Assembly (NCBI GenBank): GCA_001931875.2
Contig: MSJH02000810.1
Span: forward strand, 755,535-819,534
DNA length: 64,000 nucleotides
Source of the DNA: Byssochlamys sp. IMV 00236
Taxonomy: Eukaryota; Ascomycota; Eurotiomycetes; Eurotiales; Thermoascaceae
Direction of reading: 5' to 3'
The translations under genes and the position numbers were made by a program. The notes beneath the pieces are model-generated. The model was not told where the DNA came from and ran no database searches. It saw nothing but the letters and a program-made list of their open reading frames with translations. Positions 13,835-25,449 of this stretch are shown here, one piece after another (position 1 is the first letter of the stretch; the number at the start of each line of letters is the position of its first letter).

Positions 13835-15745
13835 CTATGGCTTCACAACGCTCAAAAACGGAAGTGTTAGATCCGTAAAGAAACTAACAGCCCCATCCAC
13901 CTGAGCAGTCGTGACACTCGTCTCCGGTAACCCACAAATGGAAGCAAACGACCCGTACTCCTTCCGTTTCTTGGTTACATACTCTACGTAATCTCCCAAT
14001 GGACAGCTGGACCCGGGCCCGGAATGGCAGAATGGAAGCGCTTGATAAGTGTCTTGTTAGCTAATGAATATTCATAACAGAGAAAGGTAAATGAAGTGGT
14101 CCTTACGATACACAGCATCATTCAGTAGAATGCGAAGAGTTACCTGCTTCCCGGTCTGTTCATAAGAACCCGTAGATGCCACAGCGCACTGCAAACGCTC
14201 AAAGGCAATCGTTCCTCGCATCGGAGTTATATTACTGCTCCTATATATCTATTCATATACACATTTCAATCAGCTCGAAACAAATCGTACCCCATTTTAA
14301 TAAATTAGGTACGTACCCGATCCCAATCAACCCCCGTCCAAGACAACGGCACCTGGTGATCGAAAACTCCCAGAATCGACGCCAATTCATTGATTTGATT
14401 ATCATGTGTGAAAGCCACGATGAGCTGGGGTAATGTAATCGTGCTATTATCGCCGGACACCGTTGTGGCATTCAGGCCTTTCTGTAATAAATCCACCACG
14501 CCTTGGAGAACGGGCATCATGACAGTCATGTTCTTTTCTGCGCCGGGACCTATGGGAAGGGATTGTGAATTTCAATGTTGATATATATAAACACAACACA
14601 TACACACACCCATGCATATGTCGGACAATAGTAAATCAAATTATAAGGTCTATCTTACCTGTACCATAATAATATCTCAAATCCTGACGATATTCATATT
14701 GCAAAATCTCTTCATTTTCCAAAACATCACACCACGGACTCTTCGAGCCTGTGATTTGGCTTTCGAATCCGCATAAATAAGGAAAGTTGGAAACATCTGA
14801 ATCTGAAAAAGTCAGGTTCCCATTTAAGAGATTATTGAGCCTTTTTGTGATCGGCGGTAGGTAGATGCTATCCCAGGTCGAGGCGTATGCTCCGCCACTT
14901 GAATCTTGGAAATTCGGACACAAGTCCGATGTAGCTAGGGAGTTGCCTATGGCTGAAGCGGTGTCTGCGTTCACGACGTAGATGTCGCCGTAGCTGGAGT
15001 TGGGGCCGAGGTAGCCGCGGGCGAAGAGTCTGGTTTGGTTTGGGAGGTTAGGAACTGACTAACTAACTAGATGGATGCGGGATATGTGTCTATACCTGCC
15101 GGAATCAATGGTTCTCTCGTAATCATTAGCCCAGAGAAGGTAAGGGGTATTGTCTGTATAGAATGTGGGATAGCGGAAGCGTAGGTCGGCGCCCAAGTTA
15201 TATCTATCTCGAAGTTAACGGGCAAAAGCCAATCTACCTACTTTCAATCAGTCGATATGTATAGAACATACAACTCCTTGTAGCCTGTAATGGACACCTG
15301 GGAGAGCTCTTGATCGGGATGTCTTAGAACAGGAGTCCAATCAGGTAAGAAGGCCAGGGCCCCTGATGCGTTATACTGGGAGGATTGGATCTACCAGGAA
15401 ACGCTTAGTCTAATTTCTGAACTGAGGTTGGGAAATTAGAGGGATAACAATACCATACCTTATCATATAGCGCGAGCCATTGTTGATATGCACTGGGATC
15501 AGGATACCGACTACCATGACGGACGATGTATACAGCCTGATCGACTGTGCATCCATCTGGAACCTGCGGGGATATGTTATTGACATTGGGACCTGGGAGG
15601 TCAACATTCAGCTAGAACAAGCGGTAGGACTATAGAAGCGGTTCGTACTAGCAAACCAGGGAGAATTTCCGCCGAGATGTTGAAGCACATCGAATGCTAC
15701 TGTGGGCGCAGCTGAACCGAGGCCCAGCATCCAGAAGGCTTTCAT
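13835..15745 (-). CDS. Secreted histidine acid phosphatase (phytase B-like)
   Basis: Phosphomonoesterase of the histidine acid phosphatase clan, releasing phosphate from phytate or other organic esters outside the cell. A multi-exon minus-strand gene. The N-terminus beginning MKAFWMLGLGSAAP can serve as a signal peptide. The catalytic RHGSRYP motif falls near residue 57, in the exon around 15500, and the second-site HD motif appears as FTHDNQI near 14400. Between them are NGNLTFSDSD and a DLRYYYGTG segment, as in PhyB-type enzymes. The C-terminus carries CHSGPGSSCPLGDY, a conserved disulphide region, and stops at 13835. The first intron likely runs from GTACGA (about 15647) to CTCCCAG (about 15601). 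Start choice: an in-frame ATG 18 codons upstream (15799) would bury the signal peptide. Internal exon ends were not all fixed. Confidence 0.82.
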
Positions 15746-16754
15746 GATGTAAGACTGTCGTTCAATCGAGTCTATGTGCAAACGGCAAGGGTTTTCCAAA
15801 TATAAATAAATATTACTGAATATTCTGTCCTATAGGACCCTCCAGAGACAATACAGAAAGGAAATAAGTGAGGCGAACCTGAATGGCGCAAAGCCGCTAC
15901 CCTGAGAACAAGCAAATCTTGCGGTGGTACGCATGTTGAACATCAATTACTTATAAGAATCATCACCTAGCAGAGTCTTCCATGGAGCCAGCTACTATGC
16001 GCCACATTGTAGTTCTCTTCAAGAACTGCATATCACTAAGAATGTCAACTACCACAGCCAGAGCGCACATACACCACGTGGGAGCTGCCATTGATATTCT
16101 CCAAATAGCGGAGTCAAAAAACGGGCGGAAAGATGCGCTTGCTTAACCTTGTTCCTGGACGCTAGCAAGGCTAATTCGCGCCCGAGATCCTGAGATGGTT
16201 AAGTGTCCGATAGCCTAAAATACGTACTGGTCGGAATCGATCGCATTTTATCGGTGGGTAGCTGCTCTTTCTATGAGTTTTCGGTATCTTCCCGATGTAT
16301 CTATCACAAAGCTTCAAGCAGCATTCTAGGGCTAAACAGACCCACTATTACTACTAGCATTTGCGACATCGTTCCCGTATACCTTAATTAGGGTAGGGTC
16401 CTTGCGGAGAGTAGCCCACTCCTAAGTGCGCAATACAAATGAACTAGTCTCTAGTAAGAACGACGACCCGTGGGGAGATATCATGTTCGAGCACATGCTA
16501 TCGATGTGGATTGGTAAGTATAATGGCTGGTAGAGAAATGAACAGGTAAGATTCCAAAAGCCAAAGTGGATCAACTGATACTCCAGCATGACTACTGCGT
16601 CATCCTATTTAACTACAAGCAGGAAGTCCATTGTCGGAAATGATAAAAAGAGTACGCCAAGAAGCCCATGAGAAAGAAGAACGGTAGAACAAGTTCGGGT
16701 ATCATGATCATGCTCCAGAATAAAAGAAATTCGTCAGGGATAACCTTGCAAGCG
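15746..16754. other. Intergenic between phosphatase start and M50B end
   Basis: About 1 kb holding the phosphatase upstream region and the 3' region of the protease gene. No coding pattern, tRNA or repeat recognised; the frame at 16203-16391 is short and unlike any protein known to me. Confidence 0.45.
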
Positions 16755-17789
16755 TCAACGGGTCGGGATAAAGTGTTCGGAGTCGGACTCTTGCTGGCTG
16801 AAGGATTCAGGGAATGCAGCGATCCCAGCAACGATGGCAATAGCCATAAATGCGAGAGCTATGAATGACCAGATAATGCCCCAGCATTGAGAAGAGCCAC
16901 CGTATCTCTTTGCGAAAACACTGGCGTCAGAGCTAGGAACAGACCGTAAGATGAGATCATCACACTAGCAACACGTCGTTAGTACTTATATGGAAAGGGA
17001 CAGCTATAGTGCGACTTACAATATCCCAGACACTGTAAAGCGCTGACATAACGCCTATGAAGAGCTGCAGAGTATTTCTGTTAGTCTGTGTACAGTGGCC
17101 AATGACTGCAAGCAAGACTCACCACTACGAATCTGAGGGGCTCAGCATGATCGATGAACCAAAAAGCCACTAGCAATCCGATGGCCAGGGTAATGGTGAT
17201 AATGGTCAGCCAGTCCCTTCGAGCCCACCAGAGGGTCAGGAGAAAACAGACACCCAGGGCAAAGCTGGCGATTTTGCTGGCGACGATGTCGAAGCCGCAG
17301 AATATCAGCAAAGCACCGATCAACGAGGACCCAAGATAGCCAGCTGGGAGAGTAATGGCGCTGATTCCGCCTCGCATGTGCGTTACTCCTCCCTCGTGAG
17401 GATCTAGAGAGACCGATTCGACTTTGCCGCCCGTGCAGCAGGCTGTGATGGCATGTCCGAATTCATGGAACGCAATGACGAGCATCTATATTAACAGATT
17501 CCTTAGCCACAAGAACTGATATCGTATGCTCTTCCGCACTTACCTTAAAAGGCCATAGCGACCAGCGAATATATGGCAAGTTCCAGAGTAGTGCGATCAC
17601 GACCACATAGACTGCAATAATCCCAAGAGTGATCGCCTGGGTATGATCCACGGTTAGGCCACGGCGCAGAACCAGATTTTCATGGGAGCGCTTTGCGATG
17701 GCCGGTCCTGCTGCCGCGACGGCCAACTTCGCTGTCTGCAGCGCTCGTCTGTCGAGGAATGCTGCCTTCAACGCGATCGTGGGAGCCAT
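16755..17789 (-). CDS. Peptidase M50B-like integral membrane metalloprotease
   Basis: Polytopic membrane protein of the fungal M50B-like family (site-2-protease fold). Four exons splice to 287 aa: 17789-17544, 17485-17123, 17064-17020 and 16964-16755. The zinc-binding HExxH is seen as FHEFGHA at the start of exon 2, next to the CCTGGKVESVSLDPHEGG segment typical of the family. Several hydrophobic helices follow, then the conserved RYGGSSQCWGIIW block near the C-terminus. The third exon is only 45 nt. An in-frame ATG 29 codons upstream (17876) exists; 17789 (MAPTIALK) is preferred because the extra residues are polar and unlike the family start, but this is a judgement. The physiological substrate is unknown. 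Confidence 0.85.
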
Positions 17790-18942
17790 CGTTGTATCTT
17801 GTTGCGTGACTGGAAGAGCGTGGGAATGGAAAACAGAGGGTCGATGATCCTCATATACCTCCGTTTCTTTTTGCAAAGTAGACCAGCGCTTACGCGTACC
17901 GGCGTATCAACAAACTGCGTCTCACCAGTCTGCGACAAGGTGCTGAACCGAACAGATTTGATAAGAAAGCTCGTAAAGAAAATTCCTGCTTGTCCTCTCT
18001 GATATTAAGAACAAAATCCCACTCGGCTAATAAGTCTGTGATCGAGTTCTTGGCTGGATAAATCGATCCAACTCGATAACAGCGAAAGGCTGGGGAATGT
18101 CAACAGTTAAAGTTCCTATTGTTACTTACTGCTTCGGCAACCACTAGGCTGATCTTCGCTAAGCCCAGCCATCGCGACAAACTAATTATTAAATTCTATT
18201 AACAGCCCAGCCACGTGTACCAACGCCGCCATCTCATCTGCCCTATGGTTCAGTGGAGTCCAAGCATTGCATTTAGTCAAATTTTTAAAGAACAATCTAG
18301 ATACAATCTAAATAAAATTAATCGATACGGAAGAACCATAGACTCGAGGAAGTTACACCGGATCCTCTACTCCAGGACCAGACCAACTACCACGGGTATT
18401 ATCATGAGGTTTTCAAAGCAATTTCTTCCAGTCGCTTAACTGGCGGTCTACGAGTAACGTTGCACAATATGCATGATAGGCCCTGTGACAGCTTCACATG
18501 ACTTATAAATTGCTAGCATCTAGGCTAATTTTTATTTCGATTCATTTGCCACGAGTAGACCAGGCTATAACCAGCGTTAAGCTTATGAAGAATAAGAAAG
18601 ATAAAATGATGATTACTAGGTTCTTCACCGAAGACTACAGAAAGTGGTTTGGAGCCTCTGAATTATCGCATGGTGATGATCCAATAGAACAGTTTCAATT
18701 TGAGATGGGCTTATCCTTAAAGAAGAACAGAAAGAATGATGTAAAAGCTGATATTGAAAGTAGTCACTTAATGTTTTTTATGTATCGTAAGCCGTGTTGC
18801 CTTTATGAACGCCAGTATCAATCAAATAACTATCCCAAGTCCCACTATATATACAGGAGAAAGAGTGAAGGCGCAAGTGCAAGGTATAGGCGAGTGTGTT
18901 CTTGACACTTGTCAACAATATTTGAATATCGACTGCTGTCCC
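17790..18942. other. Intergenic, no supported gene
   Basis: A plus-strand open frame at 18498-18905 (135 codons) is Lys/Asn-rich, lacks family resemblance and sits in locally AT-rich DNA. I regard it as chance. No other signals noticed. Confidence 0.45.
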
Positions 18943-19572
18943 TTACAGAGCAGCGACGAGTCCCAGGACACCAGCGACGCCAGCTGCACTGAGACCCAAA
19001 GCAGCGGTAGGGCGTGCAACACCGTTGTGGGACGAGGTAGAGGATGATCCGCTGGAGCTGGAGGAGGATGCACTGTTCGATGCTGCTGCGGTATTCGAGC
19101 CCGTAGCAGTAGTCGTAGCAGCACTGTCCGATGTTGTCGAGGTGGTACGTCCGCTGGCATATGCAGAGCCAACACTCTCAGCACTCGAGGCAATAGACGA
19201 AGCGGCTGACTGGGCAGAGGAAGCCTCGCCTGTGCCAGCACTCCGGGCTGCACTGGCGATGGATGTGGCCCTAGATTCGGCAGCAGAGGCAATACTCTCG
19301 CCACTGCTCTGAGCTGCACTGGCGATCGAGGTAGCCCCGGCCTCAGCGGAAGAAGCGACGTTCTGGCCAAAGGTGGCAGCTGCAGTTGCAAGGGAGGTAG
19401 CGTGAGAAACGACATCCGAGGCGGCTCCTTGTGCATCAGCAGCGACTGTCTGGCCGGCGCCAGTAGCTTCAGAGACTATCGAGGCGACATCTGGGACAAT
19501 GTTCCCTTGAGGTGCGGCCAGAGCCAAAGAGGCCAAAAGGAGGGTGGATGCGGTCACCAGCTTGAGCTGCAT
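18943..19572 (-). CDS. GPI-anchored Ala/Ser-rich surface protein with 11-residue repeats
   Basis: Predicted cell-wall or plasma-membrane protein of 209 aa, single exon. Residues 1-19 form a classic signal peptide cut after LASLALAAP. The C-terminus (last about 20 residues) is a hydrophobic Ala/Gly/Leu tail after a Ser/Asn-rich spacer, as in GPI-anchor signals. From about residue 75 to 140 there are at least five tandem 11-residue units built on SIASAA plus five variable residues (QSSGE, ESRAT and so on), followed by a Ser/Thr-rich, probably O-mannosylated, stretch. Similar GPI-anchored serine-rich proteins are common in Aspergillus, with unknown function. The start is unambiguous. Confidence 0.8.
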   Translation of the reverse strand: MQLKLVTASTLLLASLALAAPQGNIVPDVASIVSEATGAGQTVAADAQGAASDVVSHATSLATAAATFGQNVASSAEAGATSIASAAQSSGESIASAAESRATSIASAARSAGTGEASSAQSAASSIASSAESVGSAYASGRTTSTTSDSAATTTATGSNTAAASNSASSSSSSGSSSTSSHNGVARPTAALGLSAAGVAGVLGLVAAL

Positions 19573-22432
19573 TGTTGTTGTGTTGGGTTGTAGAGTCGGA
19601 AGACTTTGTTGTAGAGTGACAAGAGGTAGTTAAAGGTGTTTTTCCAAAGTTGGCCTGAGACTGCTGGGCGTTTGTATGTTGTGGATGTGAATAGTCTGAC
19701 TGCCCCCGAGAGCACTTGCCCGCTTGTTATATATTGCCTGGCTGAGCGATGGTTTACCAAAAAAAAAGTGGTCCTTTTATAGACAGGTTCCATTACCAAC
19801 TGTTGGGGATCAATAATAATAGGGGCTAAGCTGAAAGTCCGTATCTAAAGCTGACTTCTACGCCCATTTTGGCATTGCGTTGGCCCCGGTGCGACACTGA
19901 TCCAGTCCCTTGCAGCCCCAATTGACACTTTGGCAATCAGAGGCCGCCATCGAGGCCTCCACCGAGCCCCCAAAGATTTGGCTAATCGACGATCCTTCAT
20001 CCTTAACGATCGTTCATCATGATTCATGCAGTAATACCATAATGCTTAGCGCTTCACATCCGAGCCCTGCCGTATTTCGTGGCCTGCGAGGCGCAGTCTA
20101 CGCCAAGCGATTTTACTACTAACTACAGTAGTTATTATTATTACTCTGACGTTGACAGTTGTTGAGCCTCGGTATATTCCGTATGAGATCGACATCCACA
20201 TTAAACGCAGTGCGCCCAGTAAGCGCGTCCTGAACCCCCGTTTGTGTTTTGTCCGGTTTCTCCAGAGGCGACATTCTACCATTAGTCTATTCTCCATCTT
20301 GGTGCACAGCCAACGCCAGGCAGCCTTATTCCAGAAAAAGCCGGGGGAAACAGGTTATTCATCCAGTTAGATTGGCTAATAATGGAATGGCAGAACCAAT
20401 AATAGCAACGCCGGTCTAGAGTCCTCGTCTGTGTATCATAGATTTTTCTAGACTCTGAATGGACGTGAGCGCAAATTTTCCCGAGGTCGGTTTCCGGTAC
20501 TTACTTTTCCCGATCTATCCGCATCCCATTAACTTCATGGTAATGGCGATGCTTTTCCCGTCGAGGCGCAATAATAGCAACCGTGGCGCAGCAACTGTTG
20601 AGTGGCAATAATAATTCAAGAGGATTCGATTAACGTTAAGAAGAGGATTGTCGTGGATTCTGTGGTCACTACTAAGCCACGCTGTTGTTCCATAGAACAC
20701 CTTGGTGCTGCGCCACGTGAAGTACCATAGTATTGTATTAATCTTATCCTCTTTGCTTGGTGTTTATTGGCACTGGCTTCAACTACACGTTGAACCCTTG
20801 TAACCAAAATAAAAATGATTAGCAATCGAATGCTATCAGACATACAGTGGGCTTCTAACTGAAAAATCAATCCGCTGTCTGGTAATCCGTCTTTCGTAGA
20901 CAACCCGAGCAGATCCCGGGAATTGCTGTATTCTGTCCGATCTTAGAAAGCTCGCGCAGAAGTGAACAATTATACTGATCAACAGCGAATAGCGGGCTGC
21001 TTGCTTGAATCTAATATCCAAGGAGAAGCAGTCGATTCCATGTTTAACTCCGGACCTAACGAAGAAGTTGGATCCTAGCGTTTCAGTAGAATCTACGCTA
21101 TATCAAGGAATCAAGGAAACCATAAATACAGTTCCCTTCATTGGTTATTCGAGGGTAGTTCCCAATTGCTATACTACCACCCATCACAGTCGACGAGACC
21201 GCTTTTCATATCTAAAGTTCCAGCTATTCACTAAGCCAGAAACGACTCTTAATCCAATCCACTCGGGAAACTAAACAAGGGGATGTCGTTCCTAAAGTGA
21301 TTGGGACTCTAGAACTTACGGGAAAAGATGGTTAATGAGACATCTGTGTCTTTTCTGTCACAATCAATGATGTCTTCTTGTATTGATATATACACAGAGT
21401 TTCAGCTTTACGCAGGAGAAATCTGTGAGGCTTGTAATTTTCTAGCCAACTCAGTATATTCATCTCTCTGGCTAGAGCTCGCCAAGACAAAAGCGTGAAT
21501 AATCCATCAGGAGTTTAGTGGGTAGGGAGTTTCCGAGACTAGCTATTATATTGATTCACATAGATTTGTGAAACATCTAAGTCCGGGGACGCCCACCGAG
21601 TGAGGAGAACAATTGAATGTTAAAATTCCCAGCCTTGAGGGTACAAGGCCGGTTTCGTCACCCTCACCTATTAACTTCCACGTCTGTTACTGCCCTCGTC
21701 TATCAGGTATATATCCAACATCCAGCTGATTCTCGCCATGTTGCTTCCACACAAAACAAAGATTTACAAATGGATGGCTTCTGTCGACGCACAAAGAACT
21801 GTGCAAGTCATCTGTCATATCCGTTTACAGCAGGTTCTTTGGTAACCTAGTTATAGGATAGAACCTACTAGATTAGCAGGGTCTAGATCCTTTGTATGCC
21901 ATAGGAGATAAATATGAGATCAACCTCCCAGATCTAAAGCAAGCAAGCAAGCAACCTAGCTTCTAGCTAGGAGGCTCAAGTGATACCGTTGCTTTCGTGC
22001 CTTTTAGGACCCAACAGCTTCTTTATACCTAATTATATAGAGGAATTTCACGAGCTCATGCAGAGGGCAGGTCTCAATACTTTTCGTTATGAACTATGCC
22101 CCGAAAACATTTTATACCAGATTTTAATATCTGCCATGAGAGATTTCTTATATTTATTTAAGGACAGACGACAGAACCAGCAGTTCTGCTCCAGGATCGG
22201 CACAATTAGGGGATTGGATATACTCAGCATGAGGCGGACTGTGTCATGAGGCAGTCCTTCGAATTCAGGAATTATCTACGCATCGTCAGCAGAAACCTTG
22301 CAATTGGCTCACTGACGGAATCAGATGTTGACTGGCCTGGGTCCTTTAAGGGCTGTGGGAAATCTTCAGGAGCAAGCTATGGACGGTATTCCTAAGACAG
22401 CTTATCGATAACCCATAGTTAACGTAGCTCTC
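19573..22432. other. Long gene-poor region
   Basis: About 2.9 kb with no frame that looks coding. The first 200 bp upstream of the GPI protein are its likely promoter. The remainder has short frames only (for example 20616-20903 minus, 21005-21274 plus) without recognisable motifs. Repeated GCAAGCAAGCAA at 21941-21953 is trivial. Confidence 0.5.
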
Positions 22433-23551
22433 ATGCTCCTCTTGCAATCGCTATCCCATCTGGCGCCTGATTTCGACGCCCAATGGACTATACGGCCAGC
22501 GCACTTCACGGCAAAATATAAGAGAGAGGATTATACCGCCATAACTGACGGGCAGCTTCGCACCAGGGCAAAGACACTCCTTAGCGCGATTATCGAGGTG
22601 AAAAGATGGACACGTACGTCTGAGGGGAATGCGCTCATAATGCAAGAGGTAGGGGAGATAGTGGCGTGGATAACAACGCATCTCCTCCAAAAACCAGCAG
22701 CTATAACCATCAAAAGTCGAATTGTGGCTGTTCGCGCAGTGGCTAACGATGGTCGCGAAGGCTTTTTATTAAATGGCGGCTGGTTCTTTAGTGACTTTTA
22801 CCTTTTCTACCATTTTATATCTTTTATGAGTCAGACTCCAAGTTCAAGTGGTCAGATACCACTGTGAAGATGACGGTGCCTGTTTTGGGGGGCTGTTCGT
22901 CCTGAACGCCGTTCTGAGGGGGGGAAGGGCGGTAGTGGGGGTGGACAGCCATATCTTGGTGCGACTGTGAGGTGCCGCGAAGCAAATTTTGGTCATTTAT
23001 ATTGACAAGATTGCAGATTATATATCGAAATACTCGCGTGAAGATATGCAAGCACAGATTAGGGAACCTGAAGCCAAGGAAGCCTGGTAACTAGTCCGAA
23101 ACACTCCGGAATCAAGATTTTGCCCGGAAAATGAATTCACAAGGACAAAGATGATGAAGATAGTGACGAGGACATCAAGGGTTTGCTCCAGTTTTATCTG
23201 GATGCAGTTCTCGTCCTGGGCACCACCTTAAACTGCATCCGCAGTGTGCTCATGCATATTCTCTAGAGACTCAAGTTCGATTACCTGCTAATATGGAGGG
23301 GGATGGCTTTATCCAAGACGTATAGTGCCACGGGGGGCACTTGTCGAGCGTTCCTTGTCAACCTTAAGAGAGTAGGCCAGCATAGCAGCTCGGCATAAGG
23401 AGCAGGTAAGATGTCGGTCTCTCTTCTCTTCTCACATATAATCGTCGAACCAGCTCTTCTAACGGTAAATCTATAGGCGCGTTCCGGTTTTTCAAGATGG
23501 CTCAGAGGCTTTCTTGACGTTCGCAGTCTTTAACTTGGACTACGTTCGATA
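22433..23551 (+). pseudogene. Decayed fragment of a fungus-specific ITDG..MQE..AWI family
   Basis: At 22433-22690 the frame reads ITDGQL, then IIEVKRW, then MQEVGEIVAWIT. This order is characteristic, in my recollection, of large lineage-expanded uncharacterised fungal proteins. The matching downstream block, which in those proteins follows within about 40 residues, instead appears near 23480-23550 as QDGSEAFLTFAVFNLDYVR followed at once by a stop. About 700 bp of unrelated-looking sequence lies between them and no intron of that size is convincing. I infer a broken gene with an insertion. An alternative is that the first piece is a short real gene of 144 aa. No functional claim is made. Confidence 0.4.
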
Positions 23552-23715
23552 GCTGGAAAGCAAAAATGACGGCATTCTGCGGTCGCATCCCATATTAAAA
23601 TCCTTCCACACGGTAAGGTAAGTCTTAGTGTTACCTCACCTTGGTATATATTAACTGGTTACTAACCACTTAGGATGAGAATAATTGCACCATTCTCCAT
23701 ATGGAGAAGTCTTTT

Positions 23716-24030
23716 GCAGAGTCCCACACTGTAGCAAGTCCACGGTAAGAGGTTCTATAACCACTTAGGAAGTGCTTTCTAACCAGTCTTTAACTGCTTA
23801 GAAACGCTATTCGGCAACCAATAACTTACGGACCCATGTTGAGACTCATGATGGTATCTCGGTAGCTGCGGGGAACTATGGCGGAAGGGTATCCCAGAAG
23901 GCTATCGACCAAGCAGTCCGTATGTATCCGAAAGTGGTTATTAAGCGGTCACGAACTAACTAACTACTTGGAAATTGCTTAGTTTTACAAAAGCTTGTTA
24001 CGTATGGACCCTGGCACATATGAAATATTC
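23716..24030 (+). pseudogene. C2H2 zinc-finger-like fragment with preserved introns
   Basis: The segment FCRVPHCSKST (up to 23744), a GT-AG intron (23745-23801), and an exon at 23802-23919 reading RYSATNNLRTHVETHDG together form a C-x4-C ... H-x3-H finger as found in fungal nucleic-acid-binding proteins. A second GT-AG intron (23920-23982) leads to AVLLQKLVTYGPW and then a TGA. In the frame of the finger, two stops lie just upstream of the cysteines, so no intact 5' exon can be built. The piece is likely a gene remnant; function unknown. Confidence 0.35.
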
Positions 24031-24373
24031 CCGTTACCCGTACGTTCTATCTTCTATCTCGCACCAGGCCAAAGTATAGACTCTCCTTCTTCTCACCTTC
24101 TAAAGATCCATTAAGCTATTGGGCATACTTTATCTTAGCGGCGCAGGCCAGTATATCAATCAATTATCTCGGGACCTGGAAGCTATGGAAGGAGGTCAAG
24201 TCAGCGCTTAACGTTTCGGTAGTGTTGTGGAAGCCGCCATTGGGCTTTACGGATTTCTCCCAAAGGGACCATGATTACTTCAAGGGTCTAGAGTCGAAAC
24301 AGGTTTTTTCTTATGATATCTCTCTTTATTGCTATCAAATGTGCGGCAGTTGTATTGCTACGATATGGACAGT

Positions 24374-25449
24374 CTAGCATATTTCCCGCGTATTACCAAT
24401 TGCATCACATGTCATGTAACGCAAGAAGAGTGTGGTGAACTTCCTGAAATTATCTACTGTTGAAAAGTCGTAGAGCTTACTCTTCCGTATGACGAGCGCT
24501 CGGCTGTTTGTATGGGCTTGTATAATTCTGCCCTTCTTTTCTCCCATAAAGGAAAAGAGCATTACCTGGAAAGTTCAGAGATCTGTAAGCTCTTGAGAAC
24601 AAATATGATAAAGAAGGAACATTTAGGAACAGGAGAATTGGGATGTGAGTTACTTACTGGAATGACAGTATGCTGTGCAAAGCGCTGGGATCTGAGCCGG
24701 CTTATCATTACCGCAGCGATTGTAAGCAACTCCCCTCGTAGCAAGTATTCACGACGGCCATCAGATTTATGCGCTACTGTAAGCATCAGATGCGGATAAT
24801 CCCCGAGAATATGCCACGCCTCCATAGGTGTCCTGTCTTGAAGAACTGCGTCTTTGAATTCTTCGTCAACTAAGCCCGCGAAGTCACTATATAGCAAGAA
24901 ACCTTCATTAGTGACTATCATATCGCATATGATTCCTATAGTTGGAGAATCTCACGTTGGCCACCACTTTGTTAACTCCATCAGGCTGGTGAGCTTTTTA
25001 CCGTTCGCTCGCCAGGACTCGGAGAAGTTCAAACCCAGCCACGTGCAGAGGAATCTGGCATTCTTGATAGGATGGTTTTTGAGTTCATCTGAGGATACCA
25101 AGACCTTCTCGTGTACTCTTGTTTCCTCCATAGCACCGGTACCTGTTGTTATAACTGGGTGTTCTTCCAAAAACCGGTAGGAACACGGGAGGAAAAAGCG
25201 TCGTCTATCAGCTGTCAACTGACCATCGACATCTTCAAGGATCAGGTCTTCATATTGAACGTGAAAATCACTAGAACCCGACGTAGTGACATATTCATCG
25301 CCACTTGTCAAAACCATGGCATATAGGTCACCGAGGCCTCCCAGGACTTTTCTGCGGACGTCTTCGTAGTCATCATTTGCGATTCGTCGATGACTACCTC
25401 GAAGAGATAAACTCAGGTTTGAAAACTTCTTGGTGATATTATGAGCCAT
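24374..25449 (-). CDS. Uncharacterised fungal-specific protein
   Basis: An intact three-exon gene giving 304 aa: 25449-24956, 24886-24658 and 24565-24374. Both introns (69 and 92 bp) have GT-AG ends and the first has an ACTAAT branch point; the joined frame has no stops. There is no signal peptide or membrane segment. Visible landmarks are an N-terminal Ser-rich basic stretch, VQYEDLILEDVDG, HILGDYPHLMLTVAHKSDG and a C-terminal FSFMGEKKGRIIQAH ... SKLYDF block. The last block resembles the ends of large uncharacterised ascomycete families that often neighbour HET-like or mobile loci; that resemblance is from memory. It lies beside decayed fragments, so it may be a young or dispensable accessory gene. 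Confidence 0.65.

Noticed and set aside
18498..18905. 135-codon plus-strand frame
   Set aside because: Lys/Asn-rich, no family resemblance, no splice or promoter support, locally AT-rich.
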